Positions 20,519 to 30,769 of a DNA stretch of 64,000 nucleotides are shown piece by piece. Each line of letters starts with the position of its first letter. The stretch's first letter is position 1. The translations under genes and the position numbers were made by a program. The stretch covers positions 27,154 through 91,153 of the forward strand of contig CANJQJ010000005.1 of the NCBI GenBank assembly GCA_947476425.1. The letters are read 5' to 3'. The notes below the pieces were generated by a model. That model was not told where the DNA came from. It did no database searches and saw only the letters and a list, made by a program, of their open reading frames with translations. The stretch is from Sphingomonadaceae bacterium. GTDB taxonomy: Bacteria; Pseudomonadota; Alphaproteobacteria; Sphingomonadales; Sphingomonadaceae.

Positions 20519-22183
20519 TCAGTCGATCCGCGGAAGCGTTTCGAACTGATGGTATGGCGGCGGGCTCGACAGCGTCCACTCAAGCGTGGTCGCGCCTTCG
20601 CCCCAATAATTGCCTTCGACCTTCGGGCCGGCGAACATCGACCAGAAGACGTTGATGAAGAAGATCACCATGCCGACGGCCATCATGAAATAGCCATTGG
20701 TTGCGATGTGGTTCCAGTAGGCGAAGGCGTCCGGATAATCCGGGATACGGCGCGGCATGCCCTCGAGGCCAAGGAAGTGCATCGGGAAGAACATGACGTT
20801 CACGCCGACGAAGAAGATCCAGAAATGCAGCTGGCCTAGGAGCTCGTTATACTGGCGACCGGTCATCTTGCCGAACCAGTAGTAGAAGCCCGCGAACAGC
20901 GAGAACACGGCGCCGAGCGACAACACATAGTGGAGGTGCGCGACGACGTAATAGGTGTCCTGGACGACGTCATCGATGCCGCCGTTGGAGAGCACGACAC
21001 CAGTCACGCCGCCAACGGTGAACATGAAGATGAAGCCCATCGCCCACAGCATCGGGGTCTTGAAGGACAGCGAACCGCCCCACATCGTCGCGATCCACGA
21101 GAAGATCTTGATGCCGGTCGGCACCGCGATCACCATCGTCGCCGCGGTGAAGTACATCTTCGTGTTTACGCTCATGCCGGTGGTGTACATGTGGTGCGCC
21201 CACACGACGAAGCCGACCACGCCGATCGCGACCATCGCGTAGGCCATGCCGAGATAGCCGAACACCGGCTTCTTGGAGAAGGTCGAGATCACCTGGCTGA
21301 CGATGCCAAAGCCCGGCAGGATCATGATGTACACTTCGGGATGGCCGAAGAACCAGAACAGATGCTGGTAAAGCTCGGGATCGCCGCCGCCCGACGCATC
21401 GTAGAATGTCGTGCCGAAGTTACGATCGGTGAGCAGCATCGTGATCGCAGCGGCGAGGACCGGAAGCGCGAGAAGAAGCAGGAAGGCGGTGACCAGCACC
21501 GACCACACGAACAGCGGCATCTTGTGGAGGGTCATCCCCGGTGCGCGCATGTTGAAGATGGTGGTGATGAAATTGATCGCGCCGAGGATCGAGGAGGCGC
21601 CCGCAAGGTGGAGCGAGAGGATCGCCATGTCGACCGCAGGCCCAGGCGAACCGCTCGTCGAGAGCGGGGCATAGACCGTCCAGCCGGTGCCAGCGCCATT
21701 GCCGGTCCCGCCCGACACGAAGGTCGAGCCGAGCAGCAGCGTGAATGCCGGGATCATCAGCCAGAAGCTGACATTGTTCATGCGCGGGAACGCCATGTCG
21801 GGCGCGCCGATCATGATCGGGACGAACCAGTTGCCGAAGCCGCCGATGATCGCGGGCATCACCATGAAGAACACCATGATCAGGCCGTGCGCGGTAATCA
21901 GCACGTTCCACATGTGGAGCGCGGTATCGAGATTGGTCGTGCCCGCCCAAAGCGGGAGATACTGGATGCCCGGCTCGGCGAGTTCGAGGCGCATGAGCCC
22001 CGAGATCGCGCCGCCGATGATCCCCGCGAAAATCGCGAAAATCAAATAGAGGGTGCCGATGTCCTTGTGATTGGTGGACATGAACCAGCGTTGGAAGAAC
22101 GCCGGCTTGTGATCCGCGTCATGATGATGCTCATGCGCGTGATCGCCTTGGAAATGAAGGGCGTTTGCGGTTGTATCGGTCAT
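20519..22183 (-). CDS. ctaD: Cytochrome c oxidase subunit I
   Basis: This 554-residue protein has twelve helices. Heme a and CuB ligands are visible: [25 protein letters not shown] (with the cross-linked His-Tyr), the HH pair in [10 protein letters not shown], and [14 protein letters not shown] for heme a3. It is the catalytic subunit of the aa3-type oxidase. It lies 13 bases downstream of ctaC. Confidence 0.98.
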   Translation of the reverse strand: MTDTTANALHFQGDHAHEHHHDADHKPAFFQRWFMSTNHKDIGTLYLIFAIFAGIIGGAISGLMRLELAEPGIQYLPLWAGTTNLDTALHMWNVLITAHGLIMVFFMVMPAIIGGFGNWFVPIMIGAPDMAFPRMNNVSFWLMIPAFTLLLGSTFVSGGTGNGAGTGWTVYAPLSTSGSPGPAVDMAILSLHLAGASSILGAINFITTIFNMRAPGMTLHKMPLFVWSVLVTAFLLLLALPVLAAAITMLLTDRNFGTTFYDASGGGDPELYQHLFWFFGHPEVYIMILPGFGIVSQVISTFSKKPVFGYLGMAYAMVAIGVVGFVVWAHHMYTTGMSVNTKMYFTAATMVIAVPTGIKIFSWIATMWGGSLSFKTPMLWAMGFIFMFTVGGVTGVVLSNGGIDDVVQDTYYVVAHLHYVLSLGAVFSLFAGFYYWFGKMTGRQYNELLGQLHFWIFFVGVNVMFFPMHFLGLEGMPRRIPDYPDAFAYWNHIATNGYFMMAVGMVIFFINVFWSMFAGPKVEGNYWGEGATTLEWTLSSPPPYHQFETLPRID

Positions 22184-22196
22184 CGACTCTCAATCC

Positions 22197-23195
22197 TTAC
22201 GACGCGGTCGCGGGCTTGGCAGTGGGTGCTGCTGGTGCGGCAGCGGCAGTCGCAGCCGGGGCAGGCTTTCCGGACATGGTGCCGCCCTTCGTCTTCACCC
22301 ATTCAGCGAACCTGGCAGGTGGAACCACTTCGACCGCGATCGGCATGAAGCCGTGGCGCGCGCCGCAGAGTTCCGAGCACTGGCCGAAATAGACGCCGGT
22401 CTTGTTGGCCGGGACCTTGAACCAGGTCTCGTTGAGGCGGCCGGGGACTGCGTCCATCTTGATCCAGAAGGCGGGGACCGCGAAGCTGTGGATGACGTCG
22501 TTCGAGGTCGTGATGATCTTCACCACTGCACCGGCCGGGACGACCATGCGTTCATCGACCGCAAGCAGGCGGGGACCGTCGTCGTCGGTACGGGCGCGAT
22601 CCTTGGGACCGACCTGATCCTTCTCCTTGAGAAGGTTCGAGACGACCTCGAAATCGCCATTGTCCGGATACTGATAGGTCCAGTACCACTGGTTTCCGAT
22701 CACCTTGACGGTGAGATCGGCCTTGGGCGGATTGAACTGATGCGCCAGCAGTCGGATCGAAGGCACCGCGATCCCGACGAGGATCAGGACCGGAAGCAGC
22801 GTCCAGACGATCTCGATCAACGTGTTGTGCGAAGTCTTCGAGGGCACCGGGTTCGCAGCGGCGCGGAAGCGCGCCATCACGAACAGGAGCAGCCCGAGCA
22901 CGAACAGCGAGATCACCGTGATGAGCGGCAGCAGGATCTTGTTGTGCATGAACTCGGCTTCGTTGCCGATGTCAGTCACCTGAGGCTGCGTTCCGAGCGC
23001 ACCGGAAATCGGCTGGCCGATACCGGGGACCGGCACGGCGTGCTGGAAGCTGGACGCAGGCGCGTCCGCAGCAGCGGCGGGCACAGCGGCCGGAGCAGCA
23101 CTGGCCGATACGGCCGCAGTTGGCGCGGTTTCCTGCGCGATGGCTGGCGCTGCGACAAGCGCCGCCGCCATCATGATCGTCTTCAATATCTTCAT
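22197..23195 (-). CDS. ctaC: Cytochrome c oxidase subunit II
   Basis: This 332-residue protein has a signal peptide, an Ala-rich linker, two membrane helices and a cupredoxin domain with the CuA site GQCSELCGARHGFMPI. The C-terminal tail is an Ala/Pro-rich stretch. It accepts electrons from cytochrome c. It is the first gene of the minus-strand run; the 200-base gap to divergent pyrE should hold both promoters. Confidence 0.97.
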   Translation of the reverse strand: MKILKTIMMAAALVAAPAIAQETAPTAAVSASAAPAAVPAAAADAPASSFQHAVPVPGIGQPISGALGTQPQVTDIGNEAEFMHNKILLPLITVISLFVLGLLLFVMARFRAAANPVPSKTSHNTLIEIVWTLLPVLILVGIAVPSIRLLAHQFNPPKADLTVKVIGNQWYWTYQYPDNGDFEVVSNLLKEKDQVGPKDRARTDDDGPRLLAVDERMVVPAGAVVKIITTSNDVIHSFAVPAFWIKMDAVPGRLNETWFKVPANKTGVYFGQCSELCGARHGFMPIAVEVVPPARFAEWVKTKGGTMSGKPAPAATAAAAPAAPTAKPATAS

Positions 23196-23396
23196 CTCAC
23201 CCCCAGTAGCATCCTCAAGCCAGCACGCTGGCTATCGGATCAGGCGTCAATATGTACATTCCGGGCGCCTTATAGGCGGCGCTTAAGCCGGTCTCAAGCA
23301 AAGACGCAATTGAAAAAACGGATGGTTGCGACCAGACGGGCCCGGCCTTATTGCGACTTGCCTGCGTGACGACGCAAAATCCGGAGCGAAGCGATA

Positions 23397-23981
23397 ATGA
23401 CCGAACTGGAAGTGCTGGCGGAATTTCAAGCTGCTGAGGCGCTGCTCGACGGCCATTTCATCCTTTCGTCGGGATTGCGCAGCGCGCGCTATCTACAGTG
23501 TGCACGCGTGCTGATGGATCCGAGCAGGGCGAGCCGACTCGCCGAGGCAATCGCGGTAATGATCCCCCGGGAGCTTCGCGAATCGATCCAGGCGGTGGTT
23601 TCGCCAGCGATGGGCGGGATCATCATCGGCCACGAGATGGGCCGCGCGCTTGGCGTCGAGGCAATGTTCGTCGAACGGCCGGACGGCGTATTCCATCTTC
23701 GACGCGGGTTCGCGCTGGCGCCGGGCGCGCGAGTCCTGATGGTCGAGGATGTCGTCACGACTGGGCTGTCGTCGCGCGAGGCGATCAAGGCGATCGAGGA
23801 AGCGGGCGGCACGGTTGTCGCCGCTGCCGCTCTGGTCGATCGTTCCAACGGCAGCGCCGATCTCGGCGTGCCCTTCTTTCCGCTGATCAAGCTCTCGATC
23901 CCGAGCTACAACCCCGATGCGCTTCCCCCCGAGCTTGCGGCGATCCCCGCGATAAAGCCGGGCAGCCGGGCCAAGCCCTGA
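23397..23981 (+). CDS. pyrE: Orotate phosphoribosyltransferase
   Basis: This 194-residue enzyme of pyrimidine synthesis joins orotate to PRPP. The PRPP-binding motif [18 protein letters not shown] and the catalytic-loop region ([13 protein letters not shown]) are present. It begins a plus-strand run, diverging from ctaC, and its stop shares one base with the pdxJ start. Confidence 0.95.
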   Translation: MTELEVLAEFQAAEALLDGHFILSSGLRSARYLQCARVLMDPSRASRLAEAIAVMIPRELRESIQAVVSPAMGGIIIGHEMGRALGVEAMFVERPDGVFHLRRGFALAPGARVLMVEDVVTTGLSSREAIKAIEEAGGTVVAAAALVDRSNGSADLGVPFFPLIKLSIPSYNPDALPPELAAIPAIKPGSRAKP

Positions 23982-24724
23982 TGATCCCGCCATCGCACCC
24001 CAACCCGCTGCGCCTGGGCGTCAACATCGACCATGTCGCGACGATCCGTAATGCGCGCGGCGGACCGCATCCCGATCCGGTGCGCGCAGCGCTCAACGCC
24101 GTAGCCGCGGGCGCCGACGGCATCACCGCGCACCTTCGCGAGGATCGGCGACATATCTCGGACGAGGATATCGCCCGGCTGATGGGCGCTATAACGCTGC
24201 CGTTGAATCTCGAAATGGCAGCCACGCCCGAGATGGTGGCGATTGCATTGCGCACTCGCCCGCACGCGGCCTGCATCGTGCCCGAGCGTCGCAAGGAGCG
24301 TACCACCGAAGGCGGGCTCGACGCGGCGGGGCAGTTCAAGCAGCTTTCCCCAATGGTCGAAGCCCTGAGCGCGGCCAGCATCCGGGTCAGCTTGTTCATC
24401 GAAGCCGATCCGCGCCAGATCGAAGCCGCCATCCGGCTCAAGGCGCCGGTCGTCGAGTTTCACACGGGCGCTTATGCCAATGCCCAGGGCGCTGCACGCG
24501 CCGTGGAACTCAGGCGAATCGCCGATGGCGCGGCGCTGGCTGCGCGCAACGGCATAGAACCGCATGCGGGCCATGGCCTTAACTACGACAATGTCGCCGC
24601 AATTGCTGCGATACCCCAGATCCGCGAACTCAATATTGGGCACTTCCTGGTTGGCGAGGCATTGTTCATCGGGCTTGATGCCAGCATCCGCCACATGCGC
24701 ACGATCATGGATGCCGCCCGATGA
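23981..24724 (+). CDS. pdxJ: Pyridoxine 5'-phosphate synthase
   Basis: This 247-residue TIM barrel has the family opening [31 protein letters not shown] and the GHGLNYDNV phosphate loop. It condenses 1-deoxyxylulose 5-phosphate with 3-amino-2-oxopropyl phosphate to make PNP. The ATG at 23981 overlaps the pyrE stop by one base; longer in-frame starts lie inside pyrE and are rejected. Confidence 0.97.
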   Translation: MIPPSHPNPLRLGVNIDHVATIRNARGGPHPDPVRAALNAVAAGADGITAHLREDRRHISDEDIARLMGAITLPLNLEMAATPEMVAIALRTRPHAACIVPERRKERTTEGGLDAAGQFKQLSPMVEALSAASIRVSLFIEADPRQIEAAIRLKAPVVEFHTGAYANAQGAARAVELRRIADGAALAARNGIEPHAGHGLNYDNVAAIAAIPQIRELNIGHFLVGEALFIGLDASIRHMRTIMDAAR

Positions 24725-24734
24725 GGAGGGCGCG

Positions 24735-25136
24735 GTGATCCTCGGGCTCGGTTTCGACCTGTGCAACATCGAGCGCATCCAGCAATCGCTCGATCGCTTC
24801 GGCGAGCGCTTCATTACGCGCGTATTCACCGATGTCGAACGCGCCAAGGCCGAGCGCCGGACGATAACTCGCGCCGCGACCTACGCCAAGCGCTTTGCCG
24901 CGAAGGAAGCATTTTCGAAGGCGGTTGGCACCGGATTCCGCAATGGTGTGTTCATGCACGATATAGGAGTCGTCAACCTGCCGTCAGGTGCGCCGACGCT
25001 CGCATTGACCGGAGGGGCCCGCGCAAGGCTTGACGCGATTACCCCACCCGGCCACGCGGTAGACGTTCACCTGACATTGACCGACGATCATCCCTGGGCG
25101 CAGGCGTTCGTCATTCTCTATGCGCGCCCGGTTTGA
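24735..25136 (+). CDS. acpS: Holo-[acyl-carrier-protein] synthase
   Basis: This 133-residue protein has the AcpS motifs [11 protein letters not shown] and [16 protein letters not shown]. It transfers 4'-phosphopantetheine from CoA to ACP. GTG at 24735 is selected because GAGGAG lies six bases upstream and the N-terminus VILGLGFDL matches the family; upstream in-frame starts lie inside pdxJ. The pdxJ-acpS pairing is conserved in proteobacteria. Confidence 0.95.
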   Translation: MILGLGFDLCNIERIQQSLDRFGERFITRVFTDVERAKAERRTITRAATYAKRFAAKEAFSKAVGTGFRNGVFMHDIGVVNLPSGAPTLALTGGARARLDAITPPGHAVDVHLTLTDDHPWAQAFVILYARPV

Positions 25137-25148
25137 GAAGGAAGTTGC

Positions 25149-26039
25149 GTGAGCGATCACAGCACCGATACGACTGCTGAGAAGAATGCCCCGAAAGCGG
25201 GACCGGACAACAAGCCCGCGTCGAAGGAGAGCACCGACTGGTGGGCCGAGGCCAAGGGAATCTTCTGGCTTGTCCTTGCCGTGCTCGCATTTCACAGCTT
25301 CGTCGCCAAGCCCTTCTACATCCCCTCTGAATCTATGATGCCGACCTTGCTGAAGGGCGATCGGCTAGTCGTGACCAAATATCCCTATGGCTGGTCCTAT
25401 ATCTCGCCGAGCTTCCACATATTTCCGTTCATCCAGGGCAGGTTGCTGGGACGCATGCCGGAGCGCGGCGACGTCGTGATCGTGACGCCAAAGCATGAGA
25501 GCTCGGACTATATCAAGCGCGTAATCGGGCTGCCGGGGGATCGGATCGAGGTGCGCGGCGGCACCGTGATCCTCAACGGCGTTCCCGTGAAGCGCGAATT
25601 CAAGCCGCCGATCATGATCCCCGTCGATGCCAATGTCCCGTGCGACGAAGAGCGACTGCCGGGTCGACGCTTCACCGCGCCCGACGGCTCGCTCTATTGC
25701 GCGCTGCCACTGGTGCGCGAGACCTTGCCCAACGGAGTCACCTTCAACACGATCGACCTTGGCGAATTCCCGCAGGTCGACGAGATGGAAGCGATCACGA
25801 TCCCGGCGGGCCAAGTCTTCCTGATGGGCGACAATCGCGATCAATCCGCCGACAGTCGCGTTCCGGCGGCGCTCAACGGTCTCGACGGTCCGGTGCCGTA
25901 TGAAAACCTGGGTGGCCGCGCTGAATTCATCACCTTCTCGCTCGATGGTTCGTCCGAGATCTGGAACCCGATCAGCTGGTTTACCGCGCTGCGCGGCGGT
26001 CGCGCCGGACTGAGCCTGCGTCCGGACCACGCGAAATGA
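25149..26039 (+). CDS. lepB: Signal peptidase I
   Basis: This 296-residue protein has one N-terminal membrane helix (residues about 38-52). The catalytic serine is in PSESMMPTL (Ser62) and the general-base lysine in YIKRVIGLPGD (Lys123); box E MGDNRDQSADSR is intact. It cleaves Sec/Tat signal peptides at the outer face of the inner membrane. It starts with GTG after AAGGA and overlaps the next gene as ATGA. The usual follow-on genes rnc and era are not present here. Confidence 0.97.
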   Translation: MSDHSTDTTAEKNAPKAGPDNKPASKESTDWWAEAKGIFWLVLAVLAFHSFVAKPFYIPSESMMPTLLKGDRLVVTKYPYGWSYISPSFHIFPFIQGRLLGRMPERGDVVIVTPKHESSDYIKRVIGLPGDRIEVRGGTVILNGVPVKREFKPPIMIPVDANVPCDEERLPGRRFTAPDGSLYCALPLVRETLPNGVTFNTIDLGEFPQVDEMEAITIPAGQVFLMGDNRDQSADSRVPAALNGLDGPVPYENLGGRAEFITFSLDGSSEIWNPISWFTALRGGRAGLSLRPDHAK

Positions 26040-27094
26040 ACGAGAAGCGGGCCAGGCACCAAAGTGAAGCGCCTGGCCCATCGGATTTCAGCGACCCGCT
26101 GATCCGCCGCGAACTGGCCCGCGCTGCGGTCTGGATCGGCCTCGCATTGGCCGTCGCGCTGATCGCATTGCTCGCCCAGCCGCTGCTCCTGATCTTGGGC
26201 GGGATCGTGTTCGCGTCGATGCTGGATGGCGGCGCGCGCCTGCTCGGCAAGGTCATGCCGATCGGGCGCGGATGGCGACTGGCGCTGGTTTGCGTGCTCG
26301 CGCTCGCCTTTCTTTTATGGACCTTGTTCCTGGCTGGATCCCAGCTTGCCGACCAGGCTGAAAATCTCAAGACAGTCGTCTCTGCCCAGATCACGCATAT
26401 TCTCGGTTGGGCGACCCACATGGGTTTCGCCAAGGCCAATGCGGCCAGTGAACTCAACCGCCAGCTGATGGGCTCAATCGGCCAGGTGACCTCAGCGCTT
26501 GGCACTGCGGCGGGGGCGATCTCGAGCATCGCCCTGATCGTCGTGCTCGGCATCTTCATCGCGATCGACCCGCGTCTCTACGAGCGCGGAGTCGCCTGGA
26601 TGCTGCCACTCGAACAGCGTGACAATTTCTACCGGACCACCGAGCGCATGGCTTATACGATGCGGCGGCTCATGGCCGGGCGGCTGGTCGGCATGGGCGT
26701 CGAGGGTGTCGGCATGTGGATATTGCTGACGCTGGCGGGCGTGCCGATGGCTGGCCTGCTCGGCGTGCTTACCGGGCTGCTGGCGTTCCTGCCCAACATC
26801 GGCGCGATCGTTTCCGGCATCCTGATCGTGCTCGTGGGCTTCTCGGCCGGGGTGCATACCGGCTTCTGGGCGATCGCCGCCTATTTCATCGTGCAGACCG
26901 TGGACGGCTATCTGATCGTACCGATGGTCGCCAAGCGCTCGGTCGATCTCGCCCCGGCCCTCGTCCTTTCGGCGCAGCTGCTGTTTGGCGCTCTATTCGG
27001 AATATTGGGGCTCACTTTCGCCGATCCGATCGTCGCGATGCTCAAGATATTTCTTGAGCGCCGGGCAGAGACCGGGGCCGAAACCGTCAACTGA
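26036..27094 (+). CDS. AI-2E family transporter (PerM-like)
   Basis: This 352-residue protein has paired hydrophobic segments and the family C-terminus with GLLAFLPNIGAIVSG and the QTVDGYLIVPMV block of TqsA/PerM-type transporters. Members export varied small molecules or ions; AI-2 transport cannot be assumed. The start overlaps the lepB stop by four bases, indicating coupling. Confidence 0.88.
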   Translation: MNEKRARHQSEAPGPSDFSDPLIRRELARAAVWIGLALAVALIALLAQPLLLILGGIVFASMLDGGARLLGKVMPIGRGWRLALVCVLALAFLLWTLFLAGSQLADQAENLKTVVSAQITHILGWATHMGFAKANAASELNRQLMGSIGQVTSALGTAAGAISSIALIVVLGIFIAIDPRLYERGVAWMLPLEQRDNFYRTTERMAYTMRRLMAGRLVGMGVEGVGMWILLTLAGVPMAGLLGVLTGLLAFLPNIGAIVSGILIVLVGFSAGVHTGFWAIAAYFIVQTVDGYLIVPMVAKRSVDLAPALVLSAQLLFGALFGILGLTFADPIVAMLKIFLERRAETGAETVN

Positions 27095-27140
27095 CTCACA
27101 AGGCTGGCGCAGGCCGCCATGCTCCCCTATCTAGGCGCCC

Positions 27141-27458
27141 ATGCTTCCCCGTCCATCCTCCCCGGCCGCCGCATGGCGTGATCTCAAGACGTTTCTCGGC
27201 GAGCGGGGGCGTTATAAATATGTGATCGGGCTGATCTCGATCGCGATGCCCGCGCTGATCGTCACTGCCTTCTACTTCGACGCCAATATCAAGCCGTCGA
27301 TCCGGATCATCTATGTCCAGCAATGGCCTGCAAACCGCACCATCGAGCAGATCAAGGCCGACCAGAAGATCGACCAGGCGAAGCGTGATGCCGCCGCGGC
27401 CGAACGCAAGAGAGAATATAAGGCGCTGGCCGACCGGCTCGGCATAGACACGAAATGA
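27141..27458 (+). CDS. Small single-pass membrane protein of unknown function
   Basis: 105 residues: a basic N-terminus, one membrane helix (YKYVIGLISIAMPALIVTAF), a short periplasmic stretch and a charged helical tail rich in Lys and Ala (QIKADQKIDQAKRDAAAAER). No family was recognised. The stop overlaps the ribD start by four bases, so it belongs to the rib transcription unit. Confidence 0.75.
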   Translation: MLPRPSSPAAAWRDLKTFLGERGRYKYVIGLISIAMPALIVTAFYFDANIKPSIRIIYVQQWPANRTIEQIKADQKIDQAKRDAAAAERKREYKALADRLGIDTK

Positions 27459-28426
27459 GCGATGCGCGCTGGATGGGCGCCGCCTTGACCCTCGCCGCTC
27501 GCGGGCGCGGGCGGACTGCCCCCAACCCCGCGGTCGGCTGCGTGATCGTCACCGATGGCAAGGTGGTCGGACGTGGCTGGACTCAGCCTGGAGGCCGGCC
27601 GCATGCCGAGGCGATGGCGCTCACCCAGGCGGGCGTTCATGCCAAGGGCGCGACGATCTATGTGACGCTAGAACCTTGCGCGCATCGCAGCCAACGCGGC
27701 CCGGCCTGTGCCGACCTGCTCGTTGCGGCCAACCCCGCCCGGGTCGTGGTTGCCGCGATCGATCCCGACCCGCGCACCAATGGCGCCGGCATCGCGCGGA
27801 TCGAAGCTGCTGGCATCGCCGTCGTCACCGGCGTTCGCGCCACCGAGGCAAAAGACTCGATGGCTGGCTTCATCTCGCGCCAACGCATGGGGCGGCCGCA
27901 CATCACGCTGAAGCTGGCATTGTCGCTGGACGGCAAGATCGCGCTGCCGGATGGCACCAGCCGCTGGATTACCGGTCCGGAAGCGCGTGCGCATGCGCAT
28001 CTCGAACGCTCGCGCTGCGACCTGATCGTGGTCGGGCGCGGTACGCTCGATGCCGACGCACCCTTGCTCGACGTGCGACTGCCCGGGCTGGAGGATCGCT
28101 CCCCGCAACGCGCGCTGCTGACGCATGGCGATGCGCCCGCCGGATGGGTGGCGCTCGCCGCGCCGCAAGACGTCGCCAAGCTCGGCGCCGTCGACGATGT
28201 GCTGGTCGAAGGTGGCTCCGGCGCAGCTGCGGCATTCCTCGCTGCCGATCTCGTCGACAGGCTGATAATCTACCGAGCGCCGATCCTGATCGGCGCTGGA
28301 CGCGATGCCATCGGGGATCTTGGCCTCGCCGATCTCGCCTCGGCTCATGGCCGCTGGAAAAACATCGACACGCGCCCGCTTGGCAGCGACCGGATCGATG
28401 TCTACCAGCGAATCCGGGGAGAGTGA
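27455..28426 (+). CDS. ribD: Bifunctional deaminase/reductase RibD
   Basis: This 323-residue protein has an N-terminal cytidine-deaminase fold with the zinc motif HAEAMAL and TLEPCAHRSQRGPACADLL, and a C-terminal reductase domain (ITLKLALSLDGKIALPDG, LVEGGSGAAAAFL). It carries out the second and third steps of riboflavin synthesis. It heads the ribD-ribE-ribBA-ribH series. Confidence 0.96.
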   Translation: MSDARWMGAALTLAARGRGRTAPNPAVGCVIVTDGKVVGRGWTQPGGRPHAEAMALTQAGVHAKGATIYVTLEPCAHRSQRGPACADLLVAANPARVVVAAIDPDPRTNGAGIARIEAAGIAVVTGVRATEAKDSMAGFISRQRMGRPHITLKLALSLDGKIALPDGTSRWITGPEARAHAHLERSRCDLIVVGRGTLDADAPLLDVRLPGLEDRSPQRALLTHGDAPAGWVALAAPQDVAKLGAVDDVLVEGGSGAAAAFLAADLVDRLIIYRAPILIGAGRDAIGDLGLADLASAHGRWKNIDTRPLGSDRIDVYQRIRGE

Positions 28427-28427
28427 C

Positions 28428-29036
28428 ATGTTCACCGGAATCATTACCGATGTCGGCACGATCGACGCTGTCGAGCAGCGCGGCGATCTGCGCGTTCGCA
28501 TCAATTGTCGATACGACATGGACAGCGTCGATCTCGGCGCGTCGATCGCCTGTTCAGGCGTCTGCCTCACCGTCGTCCAGAAGGGGCCGAACTGGTTTGC
28601 CGTCGATGTCTCGGGCGAATCGGTCGCACGCACGGCGCCTGGCCGCTGGACGCCGGGCACCCGCCTCAATCTCGAACGCGCACTCAAGATCGGAGACGAG
28701 CTCGGCGGCCATATCGTCACCGGCCATGTCGATGGCGTCGCGACGATCACCGCGATCGAGCCGGTCGGCGATTCGCGCCGGGTATCAATCACTGCGCCTG
28801 CGGCACTCGCGCCCCATGTCGCGCCGAAGGGATCGATCGCGCTCGATGGCGTCTCGCTGACCGTCAACGACGTTATCGACAATGCCGATCGCAGCGTAAC
28901 CTTCACGATCAATCTCATCCCCCACACGGCAGCGAATACCAGTTTCGACATGTTGGCGATCGGCCAACCCATCCATGTCGAGATCGACGTACTCGCCCGC
29001 TATCTCTCGCGCATGGAACAGGTTCGTCATGGCTGA
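28428..29036 (+). CDS. ribE: Riboflavin synthase alpha subunit
   Basis: This 202-residue protein shows the two-fold lumazine-binding repeat: MFTGIITDVGT with SIACSGVCLTV in the first half, and GHIVTGHVDGV with SIALDGVSLTVN in the second. It dismutates 6,7-dimethyl-8-ribityllumazine to riboflavin. The ATG lies one base past the ribD stop. Confidence 0.96.
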   Translation: MFTGIITDVGTIDAVEQRGDLRVRINCRYDMDSVDLGASIACSGVCLTVVQKGPNWFAVDVSGESVARTAPGRWTPGTRLNLERALKIGDELGGHIVTGHVDGVATITAIEPVGDSRRVSITAPAALAPHVAPKGSIALDGVSLTVNDVIDNADRSVTFTINLIPHTAANTSFDMLAIGQPIHVEIDVLARYLSRMEQVRHG

Positions 29037-30123
29037 TTCTTCTTTTCTGTCCTCGCCCGAGGAGATCATCAACGAGGCCCGCAACGGCCGAATGTTCATC
29101 CTCGTCGACGACGAGGATCGCGAGAATGAGGGCGATCTCGTCATCCCCGCGCAGATGGCGACCCCAGATGCGATCAACTTCATGGCGACCCACGGCCGTG
29201 GCCTGGTCTGCCTCGCGATGACCAAGACGCGATGCGAGCAACTCGGCCTGTCGCCGATGAGCCGCAACAACGGCACCCAGTACGAAACCGCCTTCACCGT
29301 CTCGATCGAGGCGCGCGACGGCGTGACCACCGGCATTTCGGCAGCGGATCGCGCACGCACCATCTCGGTCGCAATCGATGCGTCGAAGAGCGCCGACGAA
29401 ATCGTCACCCCCGGGCATGTCTTCCCGCTGATGGCGCGAGACGGCGGCGTGCTGATCCGCGCCGGCCATACCGAAGCGGCGGTCGATGTCTCGCGGCTGG
29501 CGGGCCTCAATCCTTCCGGCGTGATCTGCGAGATCATGAAGGACGACGGCACGATGGCGCGGATGGACGATCTCATCGCCTTCGCTCAGCTCCACAATCT
29601 CAAGATTGGCACGATCCGCGACCTGATCGCCTATCGCCGCCGCAACGACCATCTCGTCGAACGTAAGACGAAGACGCCGTTCCTGTCCGATTACGGCGGC
29701 GACTGGATGGTGATGGTCTATCGCAACAAGATCGACGGCGCCGAATCGATGGTGCTCCAGAAGGGCAAGGTCATTCCGGGCAAGCCGACGCTGGTGCGTA
29801 TGCACAGCATCTCGATGTTCGCCGACATGCTTGGCCAGCCCGGGCCGCGCAAGCGGCTGCTCCAGCGTTCAATGGAAGCGATCGGCAAGGAAGGCGCTGG
29901 CGTAATCGTCGTGCTGTCGTCGACCCAGACTAACGAACTGGCGCGATTGCTCAGCCCCCAGCCGGGCGAAATGGACATTCGCAGCTACGGCGTCGGTGCG
30001 CAGATCCTGTCCGATCTCGGCATTCACGACATGATCCTGCTCACCAACACGACGCATACGCTGGTCGCGCTCGAAGGCTATGGCCTGTCGATCGCCGGCG
30101 AACGCCCGATCGAGGAAGAATGA
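29029..30123 (+). CDS. ribB: DHBP synthase fused to a degenerate GTP cyclohydrolase II domain (RibBX type)
   Basis: This 364-residue protein has an intact 3,4-dihydroxy-2-butanone 4-phosphate synthase domain ([33 protein letters not shown]) at about 10-205. The second domain keeps the overall GCHII fold, including [14 protein letters not shown], but it contains no cysteine at all, so the three zinc ligands are missing, and the RQEGRGIGL loop is replaced by [12 protein letters not shown]. Cyclohydrolase activity is therefore unlikely and a separate ribA is expected elsewhere. It overlaps ribE by eight bases. Confidence 0.93.
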   Translation: MADSSFLSSPEEIINEARNGRMFILVDDEDRENEGDLVIPAQMATPDAINFMATHGRGLVCLAMTKTRCEQLGLSPMSRNNGTQYETAFTVSIEARDGVTTGISAADRARTISVAIDASKSADEIVTPGHVFPLMARDGGVLIRAGHTEAAVDVSRLAGLNPSGVICEIMKDDGTMARMDDLIAFAQLHNLKIGTIRDLIAYRRRNDHLVERKTKTPFLSDYGGDWMVMVYRNKIDGAESMVLQKGKVIPGKPTLVRMHSISMFADMLGQPGPRKRLLQRSMEAIGKEGAGVIVVLSSTQTNELARLLSPQPGEMDIRSYGVGAQILSDLGIHDMILLTNTTHTLVALEGYGLSIAGERPIEEE

Positions 30124-30124
30124 T

Positions 30125-30544
30125 ATGGCACGTATCCTGATCGTGGAGGCGCGCTTCTACGAACATCTCAACGACCTGCTGCTCGAAGGCGCACGCGCTG
30201 CGCTCGAGGATGCCGGGCATAACCACGAGACGATCACGGTTCCCGGCGCGCTCGAAATTCCCGGCGCGGTGGCGCTCGCCGCCGAAACCGGCCGCTACGA
30301 TGCCTTCGTTGCGATCGGCGTGGTGATCCGGGGGGAGACCTATCACTTCGAGATCGTCTCCGGCGAAAGCGCGCGCGGGCTGATGGCGCTAGCACTCGAC
30401 GGGATCGCAATCGGCAACGGCATCCTGACTGTCGAGAACGAAGCCCAGGCACTCACCCGCGCCAAGCCGAGCGAGAAGGACAAGGGCGGCGAGGCGGCCA
30501 AGGCCGCGATTGCGATGCTCGATCTCAAGCAGCGCTTCGCCTGA
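30125..30544 (+). CDS. ribH: 6,7-dimethyl-8-ribityllumazine synthase
   Basis: This 139-residue protein has family features: [34 protein letters not shown] and [20 protein letters not shown], containing the catalytic histidine. It condenses the RibB product with the pyrimidine made through RibD. It is one base past the ribBA stop. Its own stop shares its last base with the start of a small ORF. Confidence 0.95.
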   Translation: MARILIVEARFYEHLNDLLLEGARAALEDAGHNHETITVPGALEIPGAVALAAETGRYDAFVAIGVVIRGETYHFEIVSGESARGLMALALDGIAIGNGILTVENEAQALTRAKPSEKDKGGEAAKAAIAMLDLKQRFA

Positions 30545-30723
30545 TGGCTGAGCGCTTCGAGCGACACCGGCAGCCCTGGACGACCGACGAGATCCAGAAG
30601 CTCCATACGCTCGTCAAGAAGGGCATGCCGCTCAAGTCGATCGCCAAGGCGATGACTCGAAGCGAAGAGTCAGTGAAGGATCGCGCCAAGGCCGACGGGC
30701 TCAATATTTCGAAATTGCGCTGA
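30544..30723 (+). CDS. 59-residue helix-turn-helix-like protein
   Basis: The product starts [20 protein letters not shown] and continues through LKSIAKAMTRSEESVKDRAK. The spacing of W, the Lys-rich helix and the SIAKAMTRSEESVKDRA segment resembles a Myb/SANT-like or sigma region 4-like DNA-binding unit. It shares one base with the ribH stop and is followed by a terminator hairpin, so it is likely the last gene of the rib operon. Function is unknown. Confidence 0.75.
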   Translation: MAERFERHRQPWTTDEIQKLHTLVKKGMPLKSIAKAMTRSEESVKDRAKADGLNISKLR

Positions 30724-30726
30724 TCG

Positions 30727-30758
30727 AAAAAAGGCCCCTCCCCGGATGGGAAGGGGCC
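30727..30758 (-). terminator. Intrinsic terminator (minus-strand U-tract; bidirectional hairpin)
   Basis: GGCCCCTCCCC and GGGAAGGGGCC (30733-30758) form a near-perfect stem with loop GGAT. On the minus strand it is followed by six Ts, ending the PEPxxWA-CTERM gene transcript. The same hairpin may also stop the rib operon from the other side. Confidence 0.8.
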
Positions 30759-30769
30759 GGATGTCATTC

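Noticed and set aside
20930..22348. 472-residue plus-strand ORF opposite ctaD
   Set aside because: Shadow with extreme His/Arg/Asp bias; ctaD is certain.
27095..27460. FMN riboswitch ahead of ribD
   Set aside because: Only 46 bases separate the upstream gene, a coding gene intervenes, and no RFN-like conserved blocks were seen.
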